A stretch of 64,000 nt of DNA, taken from assembly GCF_000521485.1 (NCBI RefSeq), contig NZ_BAVS01000005.1, positions 1 to 64,000 of the forward strand, read 5' to 3'. Positions 18,033 through 29,152 of the stretch are shown in pieces. The first letter of the stretch is position 1; each line of letters starts with the position of its first letter. Origin of the DNA: Gracilibacillus boraciitolerans JCM 21714. Lineage in GTDB: Bacteria > Bacillota > Bacilli > Bacillales > Amphibacillaceae. The notes below the pieces were generated by a model. It saw nothing but the letters and a program-made list of their open reading frames with translations, had not been told where the DNA came from and ran no database searches. The position numbers and the translations under genes are program-made.

Positions 18033-19578
18033 TAATACATATCACCGCTCATCATACTGTATCCATTATCTCCTGTTTCTAATAGAATACTACCGTCATA
18101 ATAGGTGGACCATATTTCTGCATTAACACTGTAAAGTCTTTGTACGACTTCAGAATCAGGATGACCATAAGAGTTATCGCCGTAGGAAAGGATTGAGTTA
18201 TCAGGAGTGACAGCTCTTAATAAATTTAATGAGGAAGAAGTACTTGAGCCATGATGTCCTACTTTTAAAACATCTGCATCCACATTATATTTTTTCATCA
18301 TCTCTTCTTCATTCTCCATTGTAGCATCACCTGTAAGTAATACGCTGACATCTTCATGTATGACTTTTAATACAACAGAAGACTCATTTAAATCGCTACT
18401 ATCATTAGTTGAATTAAGAACTTGGATAATAACATTCTCATCGAACTCAATAAACTGTCCTTCTTGAGCAACTTCAAATGGAATATCTTTTTGATCGATT
18501 AATGTTAAGTAGTCAGTATATGTTTGTGTTGTATGAACTTTACCACTATCTAAAACTTTTTCAACTGAGAAAGTTTCTAATACATCAATTAAACCACCAA
18601 GATGATCAGCATCAGGGTGAGTATTAACCAAAAGGTCAATCTTTGAAACACCCCTTTTGGTTAGGTGTGCAATTACTTCATCACCAGCATAACGGTTACC
18701 ACCATCAACTAACATCGTATTACCATTAGACGTCTCGAGTAGAATGCTGTCTCCCTGACCAACATCAATAAAGGAGACGGTGATTTCACCGCCTGCAATT
18801 TTCGTATTATCTTTTTTTATAATTCTTGCTAAGAAAGTAGCAAATTCAGCTCTATTTACATTACTGCTTGGTTTAAATGTTCCGTCGGGGGGGTAACCGC
18901 CTGCAATACCATTGTTAACGAGTACTTGGATACTTTGGTTAGCCCAGTGCTTAGATGAAACATCGGAGAAGGATAAAGGACTCTTTCCAGTTAGTTCATA
19001 TGCTCTAACTAGTAATGCAGATAGCTCAGCTCTCGTAATTGGGGGGGCATTTGGCTTGAAACTACCATCTTTGTAACCACCCATAATCTCTTCTTTCTCA
19101 ATAGCACCAATTGATAAGTATGCCCAATGTTTCGAAGAAACATCTGAGAATGTGGGTTTTGATCCTGATAAATCTAAATGACGGGTAATAATCGTTGCTA
19201 CTTCTGCACGAGTAATGCTTTTATTAACACCATAAGAACCATCATTATAGCCACCAATAAGACTTAAATTATACAAAAGTTCAATATCGGCTTCAGCCAG
19301 TGGCCACCAGTGTCTGTGAAGATTCCTGTTTCCCCCTTATCACCTTTATATGGTTCATAAGAAGAATCAAACCCTGGCAAGCTTTCACAAGCTAGTCCAT
19401 CACCATTACTGTCTAAACGATGAGAATCAGATTCTGGACCCCCCCCTTCAGACTCGAAAAAGCTTTGTGCTTCTTTCCAATTTGCAAAGTCACTACAGTC
19501 CATGTCGGTTGCTGTGATACTTAACCCGCTCGAAAGAATAAGAGCAAAAACTGTAAAAAACGAAATAATACTTTTCAA
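18032..19578 (-). CDS. Surface metallo-beta-lactamase-fold hydrolase with excalibur and SLH domains (frame broken)
   Basis: About 515 residues after repairing a one-base loss near 19293 (HW-AEADIELLYNLSLIGGY). A signal peptide covers about 1-23. An excalibur calcium-binding domain (about 28-72) shows DCSDFANWKEAQSFFE and LDSNGDGLACESLPG. Three SLH repeats follow (about 98-275). A ComEC/Rec2-like metallo-hydrolase domain (about 285-515) shows SFIDVGQGDSILLE, NTHPDADHLGGL and VLKVGHHGSSTSS. Extra residues at seven- or eight-base runs (GYPPDGTF, NAPPITRAE and a Gly triplet at 19439) are probably artefacts. It would be an extracellular nuclease-like enzyme fixed to the wall polymer. DUF3006 follows with overlap. 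Confidence 0.85.
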
Positions 19579-19832
19579 ATTTCATCCTCCTATTATATGG
19601 ATTTATAATCCTAGTTTAGTACAAAACACCTAAAATGTCACATGAAAATTTAATAATCTGGTTATTTTTGTAACAATTATAGAGTTAAAAATGATGAAAC
19701 AGCAATACAACTAGATATAAATTACACAGTTTCTCAATCGAATTTAATGCAACTTAATGAAATAGGGAGTCATTTCGGACTTCTGAAATCCCATATTTAT
19801 AAGAATCTAATCAATTATAACAAATTCGAATT

Positions 19833-20896
19833 ATGATTCTACTAAAGAAGCTACCTTCCGATTTCTTTGCCAATAATATCGCAATACGTTTAGAAAACTT
19901 AGCATTACATAGTCAACTGATGAAGGAAATGGAAAAACAAAGGATCTCCGAGTTACCAAAGAACAGCAAAATATTGTTTTCAAGCATTTATGAGTTATAT
20001 TATCGAAAGTCTTAACCAATTGGAAAGACCTACTATTCAAAGTACAACCTGAGACAGTTATTCGTTGGCATCGAACAGCATTTAAAATTCATTGGAGAAA
20101 AAAGTCTGAAAAAATTGGAAGGCCACCTATCTCCAAAGAAATTATTGCTCTAATTGAGAAACTGCACAAGGAGAATCCAACACTATCGCCCGAAAAGTTA
20201 CATGAACAGATCAAACTTCGTGGTGTTACTAATGCACCTGCTCCGAATACCATTGCCAAATACATTAAGCAAATGGCAAACAAGCCAAAGCCACCCACTG
20301 AAAAACAAATACAGTCTTGGAAGACATTCATTAAAAATCATTTATCCGTTACGTGGGCTGTTGATTTCTTTACGATTCCAACGTTCAACTTTAAAATCTT
20401 ACATGTACTTATAATCATGCACCATCAAACTAGACAGATCGTCCATTTTAATGTGACAACGAATCCAGATGCAGAATGGGTCGTGCAGCAATTCAGGAAC
20501 GCTACGCCCTATGGTGAAGGCCCCACTTATCTCATACATGATAACGATCCATTATTCAGATCAATTAAATTTCAACGTTTTCTACAATCTTCAGGTATTC
20601 AATCTAAAAGAACTTCATATAAATCACCTTGGCAAAATGCTTACGCTGAAAGAGCAATTGGTATTATCAAACGGGAATGCACCGATCATATTATTCCAAT
20701 CAATGAAAAGCACATCCGTCATCTGCTTAGCGATTACATTCACAACTATTACAACTCACACCGGACACATCAAGGTCTAGCCGGGCAAACACCGATCCCT
20801 ACACCAAAGCATCTGCCTGTAAAAGCGGAAGAATTAAAGCTCAAAGCAACTTCGGTTATGAATGGCCTTTACCATATATATAAGCGGATCGCTTAA
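19833..20896 (+). pseudogene. DDE (rve) transposase of a degraded insertion sequence
   Basis: The 3' frame from about 20010 reads VQPETVIRWHRTAFKIHWR, GRPPISKEIIALI and HKENPTLSPEKLHEQIKLRG (helix-turn-helix part), then an integrase core with Asp in VDFFTI, Asp in IHDNDPLF and Glu in NAYAERAIG. The 5' part (19833-20012) is in another frame and carries FANNIAIRLENLALHSQL. A frame shift at about 20010 separates them, at CGAAAGTCTTAACC. No terminal inverted repeats or target duplication were found by eye, so element borders are uncertain. It lies in the accessory patch with REP-like elements. Confidence 0.75.
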
Positions 20897-20920
20897 TATA
20901 TAGATTCATAGAATAACAGT

Positions 20921-20956
20921 GAGCCTTTTTAAAATCGAAGAAGAAAGGCTTTTTTG
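20921..20956 (+). terminator. Terminator after the transposase relic
   Basis: AGCCTTT pairs with AAAGGCT and is followed by TTTTT, about 25 bases after the transposase stop. Confidence 0.7.
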
Positions 20957-21058
20957 TCATGCATATTTTTAACTCTCCTAACTACTCTTTAGTTTAGTCA
21001 GCTGAAACTCTCCTAGTGCATCATCAATTCTCTGTGAAATAGCGAAAAAAAGAAGCCC

Positions 21059-21100
21059 ATCCAAGGAGATTTCTCGTGAAATTTCCTCGGATTGTTTTTT
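21059..21100 (+). terminator. Hairpin terminator
   Basis: ATCCAAGGAGATTTC pairs with GAAATTTCCTCGGAT over a TCGT loop, followed by TTGTTTTTT. No gene ends directly before it, so it may belong to the neighbouring palindromic element. Confidence 0.55.
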
Positions 21101-21108
21101 GCAAAATA

Positions 21109-21297
21109 AAAATACACAATGTTGCAGAGAATTTGGCGTAGCCCAACTTTACATGGAGAGGCGGGCATGATAGCCTTCTTTGGCAAAGCCAGCCCTTAAT
21201 ACTGCTGGCTTCTTGGCTTAGAAGTCATGCCCGTAGAGGCTCCATGTCAAGTTGTAATTCTCTGCATTCCCCCCCGTTGCAGAACTATGTATTTTAC
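21109..21297. repeat. Large imperfect palindrome, about 190 bp
   Basis: Nested inverted arms include TGCAGAGAATT/AATTCTCTGCA, ACATGGAG/CTCCATGT, CGGGCATGA/TCATGCCCG and GCCAGC/GCTGGC, all around one centre near 21200. The outer AAAATACA and TGTATTTT also match. The element has no frame and a seven-C run inside one arm. It would extrude as a long hairpin. It looks like a non-autonomous mobile element or a large regulatory fold, and its arms differ from repeat families A and B. Confidence 0.65.
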
Positions 21298-21336
21298 GAT
21301 TGCACAAAACACTCGGATAGACTTTTTGAAGGCGAC

Positions 21337-21420
21337 AGCTTTCATTTTCAAGAACTAAATCGCTAAACCACCTTCGGCCTTTCGAACTTAGAATGATTCA
21401 TGATTTACGTCCCCGTGAAT
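21337..21420. repeat. Direct repeat C, copy 1
   Basis: An 84-base segment from AGCTTTCATTTTCAAGAACT to CCCCGTGAAT. It recurs 123 bases on with only a few substitutions. It carries four C where the second copy carries seven. Confidence 0.75.
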
Positions 21421-21422
21421 CC

Positions 21423-21468
21423 GCAAAAGCTCCTGCCATCTCATTTCTGAGACAACAGGAGCTTTCAT
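21423..21468 (-). terminator. Terminator of the S-layer gene
   Basis: A perfect ten-base stem, AAAGCTCCTG and CAGGAGCTTT, lies about 95 bases beyond the stop codon of the S-layer gene. The T run is short on the minus strand, so efficiency is uncertain. Confidence 0.6.
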
Positions 21469-21546
21469 TTTCAAGAACTAAACCTTTAAACCATCTTCGG
21501 TCTTTCGAACTTCGAATGATTCATGATTTACGTCCCCCCCGTGAAT
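21460..21546. repeat. Direct repeat C, copy 2
   Basis: An 87-base segment matching 21337-21420; the three extra bases are all in the C run (seven instead of four). It is the clearest internal control for the homopolymer anomaly. Confidence 0.75.
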
Positions 21547-21559
21547 TTAGTTCTAAATA

Positions 21560-24500
21560 TTACTCTGTAACGTTAACAGTAAGGTCACTTACATTTGCAT
21601 TTGCTATTTTAGATGTAAATGTCAAAGTACCATTAAAGTTATTAGTAACAGTCCAATTAGGATCAGTTGAACCAATTTCATTTGCAACAGCAGTTGCTAC
21701 CTGAGTAGAAGACATCCCATTAACAACTCCAACTGTATAAGCTTGGCCATTAACCGTTACAGTAATGTCTTTTGTAGCAAGTGAGTTTGTGAAAGTTGCA
21801 GTGTGAGTTTCAGTTGTATTAGCCGCACCTTGTTGGCTAACAGTAGCTGCAGCTGCAGCTACTGTTGTATCCACTTGACTAGCAGTAAGCGTTAAATCAG
21901 TCTGACCTGAATCATTTGCATACGTTAATACCACTGAACTATTTCCTGTGACAGAGTCAACTGAATACCCTGTTGGAACACCATCAGTGTTAATAGCAGC
22001 TTCAATTTTATCCGCGATATCAGCTGCAGTATCAGTTACAGCAATATCAATAATATAAGTTTCAGCACCTACTGTAATAGAAGCTTTACCAGCTGCCGCT
22101 GCGTCATCAGAAACAGTGATTGTGAATTCTTCAGCGTTACCTGCATCATCACCTTGTGTTGTCACAGCACCAGAGATTGTTCCAGTATTTTCTAACGCAT
22201 AATCTTGTTCAGCAATACTGAATGTAATGTCTGTCAAGTTACCTGCACTAGTTGCTGTAAAGTCTAATTGGCTCGTATTTACTCCATTTACTGCAACATT
22301 ATATCCAGTTACATTTCCAGTTAACGCTGCTTGGATTTTTGTAGCCACTTGATCCGCAGTGTCACCATTATCTACTTGAACATTCATAGTTGTTGAAGGA
22401 TTTACTGTATTAACAGTGATTGTATCGGTTGCAATTGATCCGTTTGTGATGTCTGCATTTGCATTTTCAAAATCTTCAGCGTCTCCTTGAACAGAATTTG
22501 AAACTGAAGCAAGAACACCAGAATTTGTTACTGTTGCTGGAGCAGCAGCTGATTCAAAAATGAATTCAAAATCGCTAGCTACATTACCTGAAGCGTCTTT
22601 TACGTCAGATACATTCAGTACATACGTAGAATCTGCATCAAGATTAACCGCTGGATCAACAACTAGAATGTCTTCTCCATTAGTGCTGTCTGCATCAGAA
22701 TCAGCAAGGAATACGCTTGAACCAGGCAGTGAAACTGTTGTATTATCTGACAGGTTTCTAAGTGTTACAGTTGCGTCAGAGATATCAAGACCTTCACTCA
22801 TCTGTACAGCAATACTGTCAGTGTTAAAAGTAATTTGTCCACGTTGAGCAACAGCTGTAACCGAAACACTTTGAGATGAAGTAGTTGTTGTATTAGCAAC
22901 TGTTCCCTGTTCAGCAACAGTTGGAGCAACATCATCAGTCGCAGCTAAACCAGTTGTAAAGTTAACTGTTTCCGTGTTGTCGGTACCTGTTGGGTTGATT
23001 TCAAGTTTGTATCTAGTGTTAGGATCAAGATCATTTGCACCTAAGAACTGAATCTCATAATCTTTATTATTGCTTGAAACAAGATCATATTCAACAACTG
23101 GTACAGTAGTGCCATTCACACCAGAATCTACATTAACTAGACGAACTGAGCCTTCTGCAACAGCTAATGTAGATGCAGTTGCATCTTCGATTAGAGGACT
23201 TGCTGCATTAAGTGAGAATGAGATTGTCGCTTTGCGATCTACAGTCATTGCTCCATCTTCGATACTAACAGTTGAAACCGCAAGTCCTGCAGCTACTGTT
23301 TCAAATTACACTACTTTCTTCGCAATTGTGTTTCCAGCTGTGTCCTTCACACCATCAACAGTTACTGTATAAACAGTTGAATTAGATAGTCTTTCTTCAG
23401 GTGTAAATTTATAAGCTTTGTCATCTCCAGCAAAGCCAGCACCTATGCCTGTAATTTGATCATCAATCTCTTCAAGCTCTCCAACTACTTCATTTCCATC
23501 AGCATCTGTAACAGTTACTGACTCTGGAAGCACCTCAAAGATTTGCTCTTCTTCAAAGGTAATATAGAAGCTATCATCTGTAGCAGTACCCGTAGTAAGT
23601 GTTGTCCCGTCGTCAGATCCCATTAGAACTTCTACATCATTAGCATTATCGTCGCCTTCACTACCTACGAATTCGAAAGAAGCATATTCAGAACTTTCGT
23701 TAGGAGTAGCAGCTGTATCATCTACAGCACCTTCTTCAAGAACGACTCTGTACGTAGCATCTTCAAGTGGACTGTTAACTGTTACATCTACACCTTTATC
23801 TACCCCCCCTTGAGAAGTTACCAAGCTACCAACAGAGATTGATTCACCATTCGTTGGCGTAACCCATCTTGTTCCCGATTTAACTTGAAGATCAAATTTC
23901 GTACTATCGATATTTTGAATCTCTTCATTAAATTCAAAAACAAATGTATCTCCATTAACAACATTTGTTAACATGCCATCCACTAAGAAATCAGCATTAA
24001 TAGTTGATGAATTATATACATTCACCACTTTTGGAACTGTAACATCTTCACCAACCGTAGTTAATGATAATACGTATGATTTTTCAAGTTCGTTACCATT
24101 ACTCCCAGCCAATGTGCCATCATTCAATACCACACGTCCTGTTTGAGTAACAATTTCTTGGTCTTCTAGATCTTGACCAACTACTACAATTTTATAAGCT
24201 TCATTTCTTTCAAGCTTGTCTTTTGCAATTCTAAGTGTGTACTCATTATCACTTCCAAGTACTGGAGATACACTATAGTCAGTAACCGGCGTTAAAATAT
24301 CACCTGCTGCTGGGCTAGATGTATCATCTAAATCAACACTTGTTTTAACGATTGCAATGTTAGTCTCATCTAGAGCTAATGCTTCGCTAAATTCAAAAGT
24401 GAAATCATGTGCTTCATCAACTGAAAGTGATGTAAGACCATCCTCAGACGTAGCAGACACAACAGTTGGAGATGTGATATCTAAAGTATCAAAAGAAATT

Positions 24501-26722
24501 GTTTGGTCAACGTCGTCTACATCAGAAGGATCAAGTAGAATGCCTAAGTCAGTCTTCAGTCCACCTAAGAATTGAATTTCATAATCTGTGCCTTCTTTAA
24601 GATCAGCATTTGGAACGATTGTAATAATTCCAGAAGCTGCATTGTAAGAAATAGTTGCATCAACAACTTCTTCAGTATCTGTTTCTACAACACGCACATA
24701 GTCTTGAACTGAATCAGCATCTAGCTTTTCAGCTACATCTACTTGCAATTGAAGACCAGCATAGTATTCATTGCCATCGGCTTCATGAACGCCAGCTGTT
24801 AATTTAGGCCAAACTGTACCTGGTAGAGAAGTACCATCTAATGTCTCTGCAGAATAAGCAGCACTTAACGGTGCGTCTGCATTTACTGTGAAATTAAATG
24901 TATAATCTTCAGCATCAGTTCCAGTTAAAGTGTTGACGTTATTTATTGTTACAAAGTACTGTCCATCTGGAAGATCATTAGTAGGATCAATTTCAATTTC
25001 AGTAGCATCTGATGCATTCAATCTTACTTGAGCAGCTACACGATTTCCTGTTTCTGCATCGTAGATAGCTACATTAGTTACATTAACAGAAGTGCTATCT
25101 AACGCTTCATCGAATTCTACAGTAACAACGTCTACGTTGCTATTTGCATTTAATGGATTCGGGTTAATGAAACCAGTATCAAAAGTTACATCGTCAACTA
25201 CAGCGTCAGTTGAAGTAGTAAAATTAGTTACTGATTCTGCGAATACTTCACCATCCGCATTTTCAACGTTGTTAACAACTAATTTGTATTCAACGTCTTT
25301 ATCTAATGAACCATCCAAGTCAACTAAAGCCGTTTCACCATCTTTAGATAGTGACACGTTATTAGCTGTGATTGATACAGGAACGTCTCCATCTGCTTCG
25401 AATAAGCGGATGTTATTAATGTTAATCGACTCTTCAGTTACTTTTTCACCAAAGTTAACTTCAAGTGTCGAAGTAACAGTTACTGCATCAAGTGATAATT
25501 CTTGACCTTGAGTGTTAATCGCACTTACAGATTCAACTTCAAGAGTTACTACTGCTGCTTCCACTACAACTGTTACAGATGCAGTAAGATCAGATCCTTC
25601 AATAGTACCAGTCAACTCATAAGTTCCTGCTTCTGAGAAGTCAAACTCATCAGAGTTCCACGTTACTGCAACTTCTTCAGTAGTATCATCAGAGTAAGTT
25701 ACTTCTACCATTTCTGGAAGAGTTACATCATCACCTTCAGTTACTGTAATATCATCAATCGCACTTACAGATTCAACTTCTGGTGCTGGTACTGGCGCAA
25801 CTTCAACAGAAGTTTCTAATTCATCACCATTTACTGATACAAGCTTATATTCAGTTCCAGCAACTTGTTCTTCAGTAGTTAATACCACTGTAGTAGTTGC
25901 ATCACCAGCTGCTGCAGTTTGTACTTCTGAATCTGCTTTGCGTTCAACGTTAGTTACTTCCAACGCTGGATCAAATTCAAATGTAAGTTCAGCAATTTCT
26001 TGATCAGTTAATTCACCTGAGAAAGTTGCTTCCATAGTAGTACTGTCAATTGCTTTTACACTCTCAACATTTACAACTGCTTCATGTAGCGAATTCAAAA
26101 GTGTTCCATACTTATAATCAGCATTAGCTAATAATAGAGCGAAGTCTACACGTTTAATTTCGTCATTTGGTGAGAAAGTTGTTGGTGTAGTACCTTTAAT
26201 TAGATCATTTGCATAAAGTGTTTCGATATATTTGTTATACCATGCATCTTCTTTTAAATCTGTAAATGGATGATCTACAGATTTCATTTCTAATCCGTAC
26301 GCATCTACTACAATTTTAGCAAATTGAGCACGAGTTAATGTTTCATCAACACCGAAGGTACCATCTGGCAAACCATCAATTAAATCATTTTCAACAAGAG
26401 CATTAACATATTTAGCATACCATGCATCTTGATTTACGTCAGGAAAGTCTGCTGTTTGTGCATTAACTGCATCCAGTTCTAAGATAGCAGATACCATTCT
26501 TGCAGCATCTTCACGTGTTATAGAGTCACCTGGTTTGAATGAGCCATCTGGAAAACCAACTACGACTCCTGCATCAACTAGATCACTTACTTGTTGCGCT
26601 GCTGGGTGATCAGCTGGAACATCTGGGAAAGACGCTGCGAATGCTGATGGCACTACTGCTGTAGCTGCAACAGCTGCAGTGATCGATGTTGCAAATACTT
26701 TTGACTTTTTGGAAATTGTCAT
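21560..26722 (-). CDS. Giant SLH-anchored S-layer protein, interrupted by one in-frame stop
   Basis: The frame spans 1721 codons with a single TAA at 23308-23306 after TIAKKVV; the same frame continues FETVAAGLAVSTVS to the end. A signal peptide ends at AFA-ASF (about 30). Three SLH repeats fill about 30-215 (SFPDVPADHPAAQQVSDLVD, GFPDGSFKPGDSITREDAAR, GLPDGTFGVDETLTRAQFAK). An Ig-like domain (about 315-390) and a long series of Asp/Thr/Val-rich beta modules follow. The composition is strongly acidic and lysine-poor. GAGGAGG precedes the ATG, with a promoter and a leader of about 120 bases upstream. SLH modules bind pyruvylated wall polymer, and csaB lies divergently next door. The stop may be an error, a recent mutation, or a true end giving a 1138-residue protein. 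Confidence 0.85.
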
Positions 26723-27159
26723 TATTTAAATTCCTCCTCGTGATATAAAAATTCGCTTGAGATCCCTGAAACTATTAACCTATGTAATTAAACAATGAAA
26801 ATAGTTTCGAAGTTAAGCAAATATAAAGCTAATTAGTGCTTCACATAGTAGTTTACTGAGAATATGATTAATTGTCAAGGACTTTTGTAATATTTTGTAG
26901 GTTTTAAGTAATAACTAACTAACTATTTATTCATATATTTATTTATATCGTAAATAAATTGTCATATTTAATGATAGTTTATCCTCATCCTTGTAACAAT
27001 TTATCGATTACCTTTTTTTTATAGCCTATTTTCACCTAATATCTGTTATAATAGCTTTTGAGTTTTTGAAACCTATTTGTAAGTTTTTAGTCCTATGTGA
27101 ATAAATAAACTACATAATCAAAATATAATGAATAGGTGGTATAGAAAGGGAGTATAAAA
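26723..27159. other. Divergent control region between the S-layer gene and the DUF5693-csaB operon
   Basis: AT-rich and gene-free. It holds the S-layer promoter (26850-26878) and leader. A TATAAT at 27047-27052 could be the -10 box for the rightward operon, but I find no convincing -35 box at the right distance. Confidence 0.55.
26850..26878 (-). promoter_or_regulatory. Sigma-A promoter of the S-layer gene
   Basis: On the minus strand a perfect TTGACA is followed after 17 bases by TAAACT. This places transcription start about 120 bases before the start codon, giving the long leader typical of highly expressed S-layer genes. Confidence 0.65.
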
Positions 27160-29121
27160 TTGAAACAAAAATATTGGTTATGGCTCATCATTATTATATT
27201 GACGCTTTTATCTATTCCTGGTGTGTTAGCAAGGTGGAATGTCGAGACAGGTAATGATACATATAATACGATCATCCCGTTTAAAGAGATTAATGATTTA
27301 ACAAAGGAAGATGATCTATCGTTGGAAGAAACGCTGACTAGATTACACGATGCGGGTCTTACAACCGTATCTTTTACACCTGATTCATTAGCTAAATGGT
27401 CAAGTCTTGATATAATTAGTAAGTATGAAAAGAGAGAATTAGAGGATATTGTGCGCTTTCATGAAGATGCTGATAACCTTGTGGAAGACAAAGATGGTTT
27501 TTACATAACAAGACCTTCAGAAGATTATTATGACGATAAAATAGTTAGCGAGTTCCATCCGATTACAATCAATATTGGAACAGAGGAGTTATATTTTATC
27601 GATGAAGAACAATATATAGAAGATGAATTAAAATCTTTAGGTATCAATAAGGAAGGTAATAATGAAAACGGCGAAGAATTATCGGATGAATCAGCTTTCA
27701 ATTATTATCTAGGTTATAACCAATTATTAATAGAAGAAGTTAGTAACTATGGTTTTGAATATGTGCTTCGTGTGGAGAACACAGAACTTAACAATAATGA
27801 AACGATAAATAATATAATTGATTTAAAAAATGATGACACTTCTTCCTTATTATTCTCAGGAGGAGAAGTTATTGGATATCCTGAGAAAGCTGACATACAA
27901 ACCTATGCCAATCGATTAAATGAAGCTGGTTTCGATTTTTATTCCATTGAATTCACTTATCAGGATGGTTTAGCAACCCTTGCTAGTGAACTTGACTATG
28001 ATGTTATTCGATTACACAGTATGACCATTGAATCTGATGCCATTGCCGAGTCTGTTCAACGAGCAGTTAGGGCTGTAAAGGAACGTAATATTCGTTCTCT
28101 ATTTTTACATATACCGGGTATAGGAGAAGCTTCCGATAGGTTAGAAACCACTGAAATATTTCTTAATCGATTAAACAGTCACATCCCCCCCACTAACTAT
28201 CATTCCGGGGAACCTGAGCCGTTTCAGGATATTGAAATTCCGATCTGGTCGATGATTTCTGTATTACTCGCCGGTATCGCATTCACTTATCTTTCATTAG
28301 AAGTGATGAAGAAAACATGGATTCGAATCACAGGATCGATAGTGATGGCGCTTCTCGCTGGGATGTACTTAGGTACAGGCCTGTTAGCAAGCCTACAAGC
28401 ATTTGGTCTTGCTATCGCACTTCTTACAGCGATTTATGCTACTTTAGCTGCAAAAGATGGGACAACAACCATGAAGGGGGGGATTATGTTAGTTTACCTT
28501 CAGGCAATTGCTATTAGTGTCATCGGCATCACAATTATGATCGGAGTCTTAAATGGCGATTCCTTTATCACTGGATTTGCGCAATTCCGAGGAGTGATTC
28601 TTGTTTACGTTGTTCCAATGGTCTTCTTAGCGTTATGGGCATTATGGCAGCCATTGAATCGTTTTTATCACCATATGAGAAGCAACTTCGCCGCGGAAAT
28701 GAAAAAAGTCGTTCACGTTATTTCAAATGCTCAAGTAAAATATTGGCACCTTATTGTCCTAAGTATTGTTGGTATTGGTTTTTATTATTACATTACTCGG
28801 ACAGGTAATGAAGGTGTTGCAGCTGACGTTGAGATTATTGTGCGTCAACGATTAGAGGAATGGCTGTATGTCAGACCTAGAACGAAGGAATTTCTGATTG
28901 GGTTTCCATTATTTATATTAGCGACTTATGTGATTGGTAAGCATCCACGCTTTGGTAAGTACTTACTGATTCCTGGTAGTATTGGATTTTTATCGATCGT
29001 GAATACGTTTAGTCATTTGCACATTCCGATATATATTTCGATCATTCGTACAGGATATAGCTTAGTGATCGGCTTAATAATAGGATTAATCCTTATTTAC
29101 ATCTTTAAATGGGGGAAGTAA
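27160..29121 (+). CDS. DUF5693-like membrane protein upstream of csaB
   Basis: A 653-residue protein starting at TTG (GAAAGGGAG ribosome site). One membrane segment at about 5-23 leads to a large acidic outer domain (about 25-350), followed by eight or so membrane segments (about 355-640). Proteins of this type commonly sit directly before csaB in Firmicutes, as here with a 31-base gap. By position it corresponds to csaA of the B. anthracis csaAB operon, though I cannot show sequence homology to CsaA. A role in export or membrane handling of the wall polymer is inferred. Extra Gly/Pro residues may exist at 28184 and 28476, where seven-base runs occur. Confidence 0.65.
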   Translation: MKQKYWLWLIIIILTLLSIPGVLARWNVETGNDTYNTIIPFKEINDLTKEDDLSLEETLTRLHDAGLTTVSFTPDSLAKWSSLDIISKYEKRELEDIVRFHEDADNLVEDKDGFYITRPSEDYYDDKIVSEFHPITINIGTEELYFIDEEQYIEDELKSLGINKEGNNENGEELSDESAFNYYLGYNQLLIEEVSNYGFEYVLRVENTELNNNETINNIIDLKNDDTSSLLFSGGEVIGYPEKADIQTYANRLNEAGFDFYSIEFTYQDGLATLASELDYDVIRLHSMTIESDAIAESVQRAVRAVKERNIRSLFLHIPGIGEASDRLETTEIFLNRLNSHIPPTNYHSGEPEPFQDIEIPIWSMISVLLAGIAFTYLSLEVMKKTWIRITGSIVMALLAGMYLGTGLLASLQAFGLAIALLTAIYATLAAKDGTTTMKGGIMLVYLQAIAISVIGITIMIGVLNGDSFITGFAQFRGVILVYVVPMVFLALWALWQPLNRFYHHMRSNFAAEMKKVVHVISNAQVKYWHLIVLSIVGIGFYYYITRTGNEGVAADVEIIVRQRLEEWLYVRPRTKEFLIGFPLFILATYVIGKHPRFGKYLLIPGSIGFLSIVNTFSHLHIPIYISIIRTGYSLVIGLIIGLILIYIFKWGK

Positions 29122-29152
29122 AAAACTAGCTAAGGTATGGGGGTGATGACTA

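Noticed and set aside
23306-23308. Selenocysteine or other recoding at the S-layer stop
   Set aside because: The codon is TAA, which is not used for selenocysteine, and no recoding structure is evident.
21560-26722. Plus-strand frames opposite the S-layer gene as real genes
   Set aside because: They lack ribosome sites and mirror the low-complexity codons of the S-layer gene.
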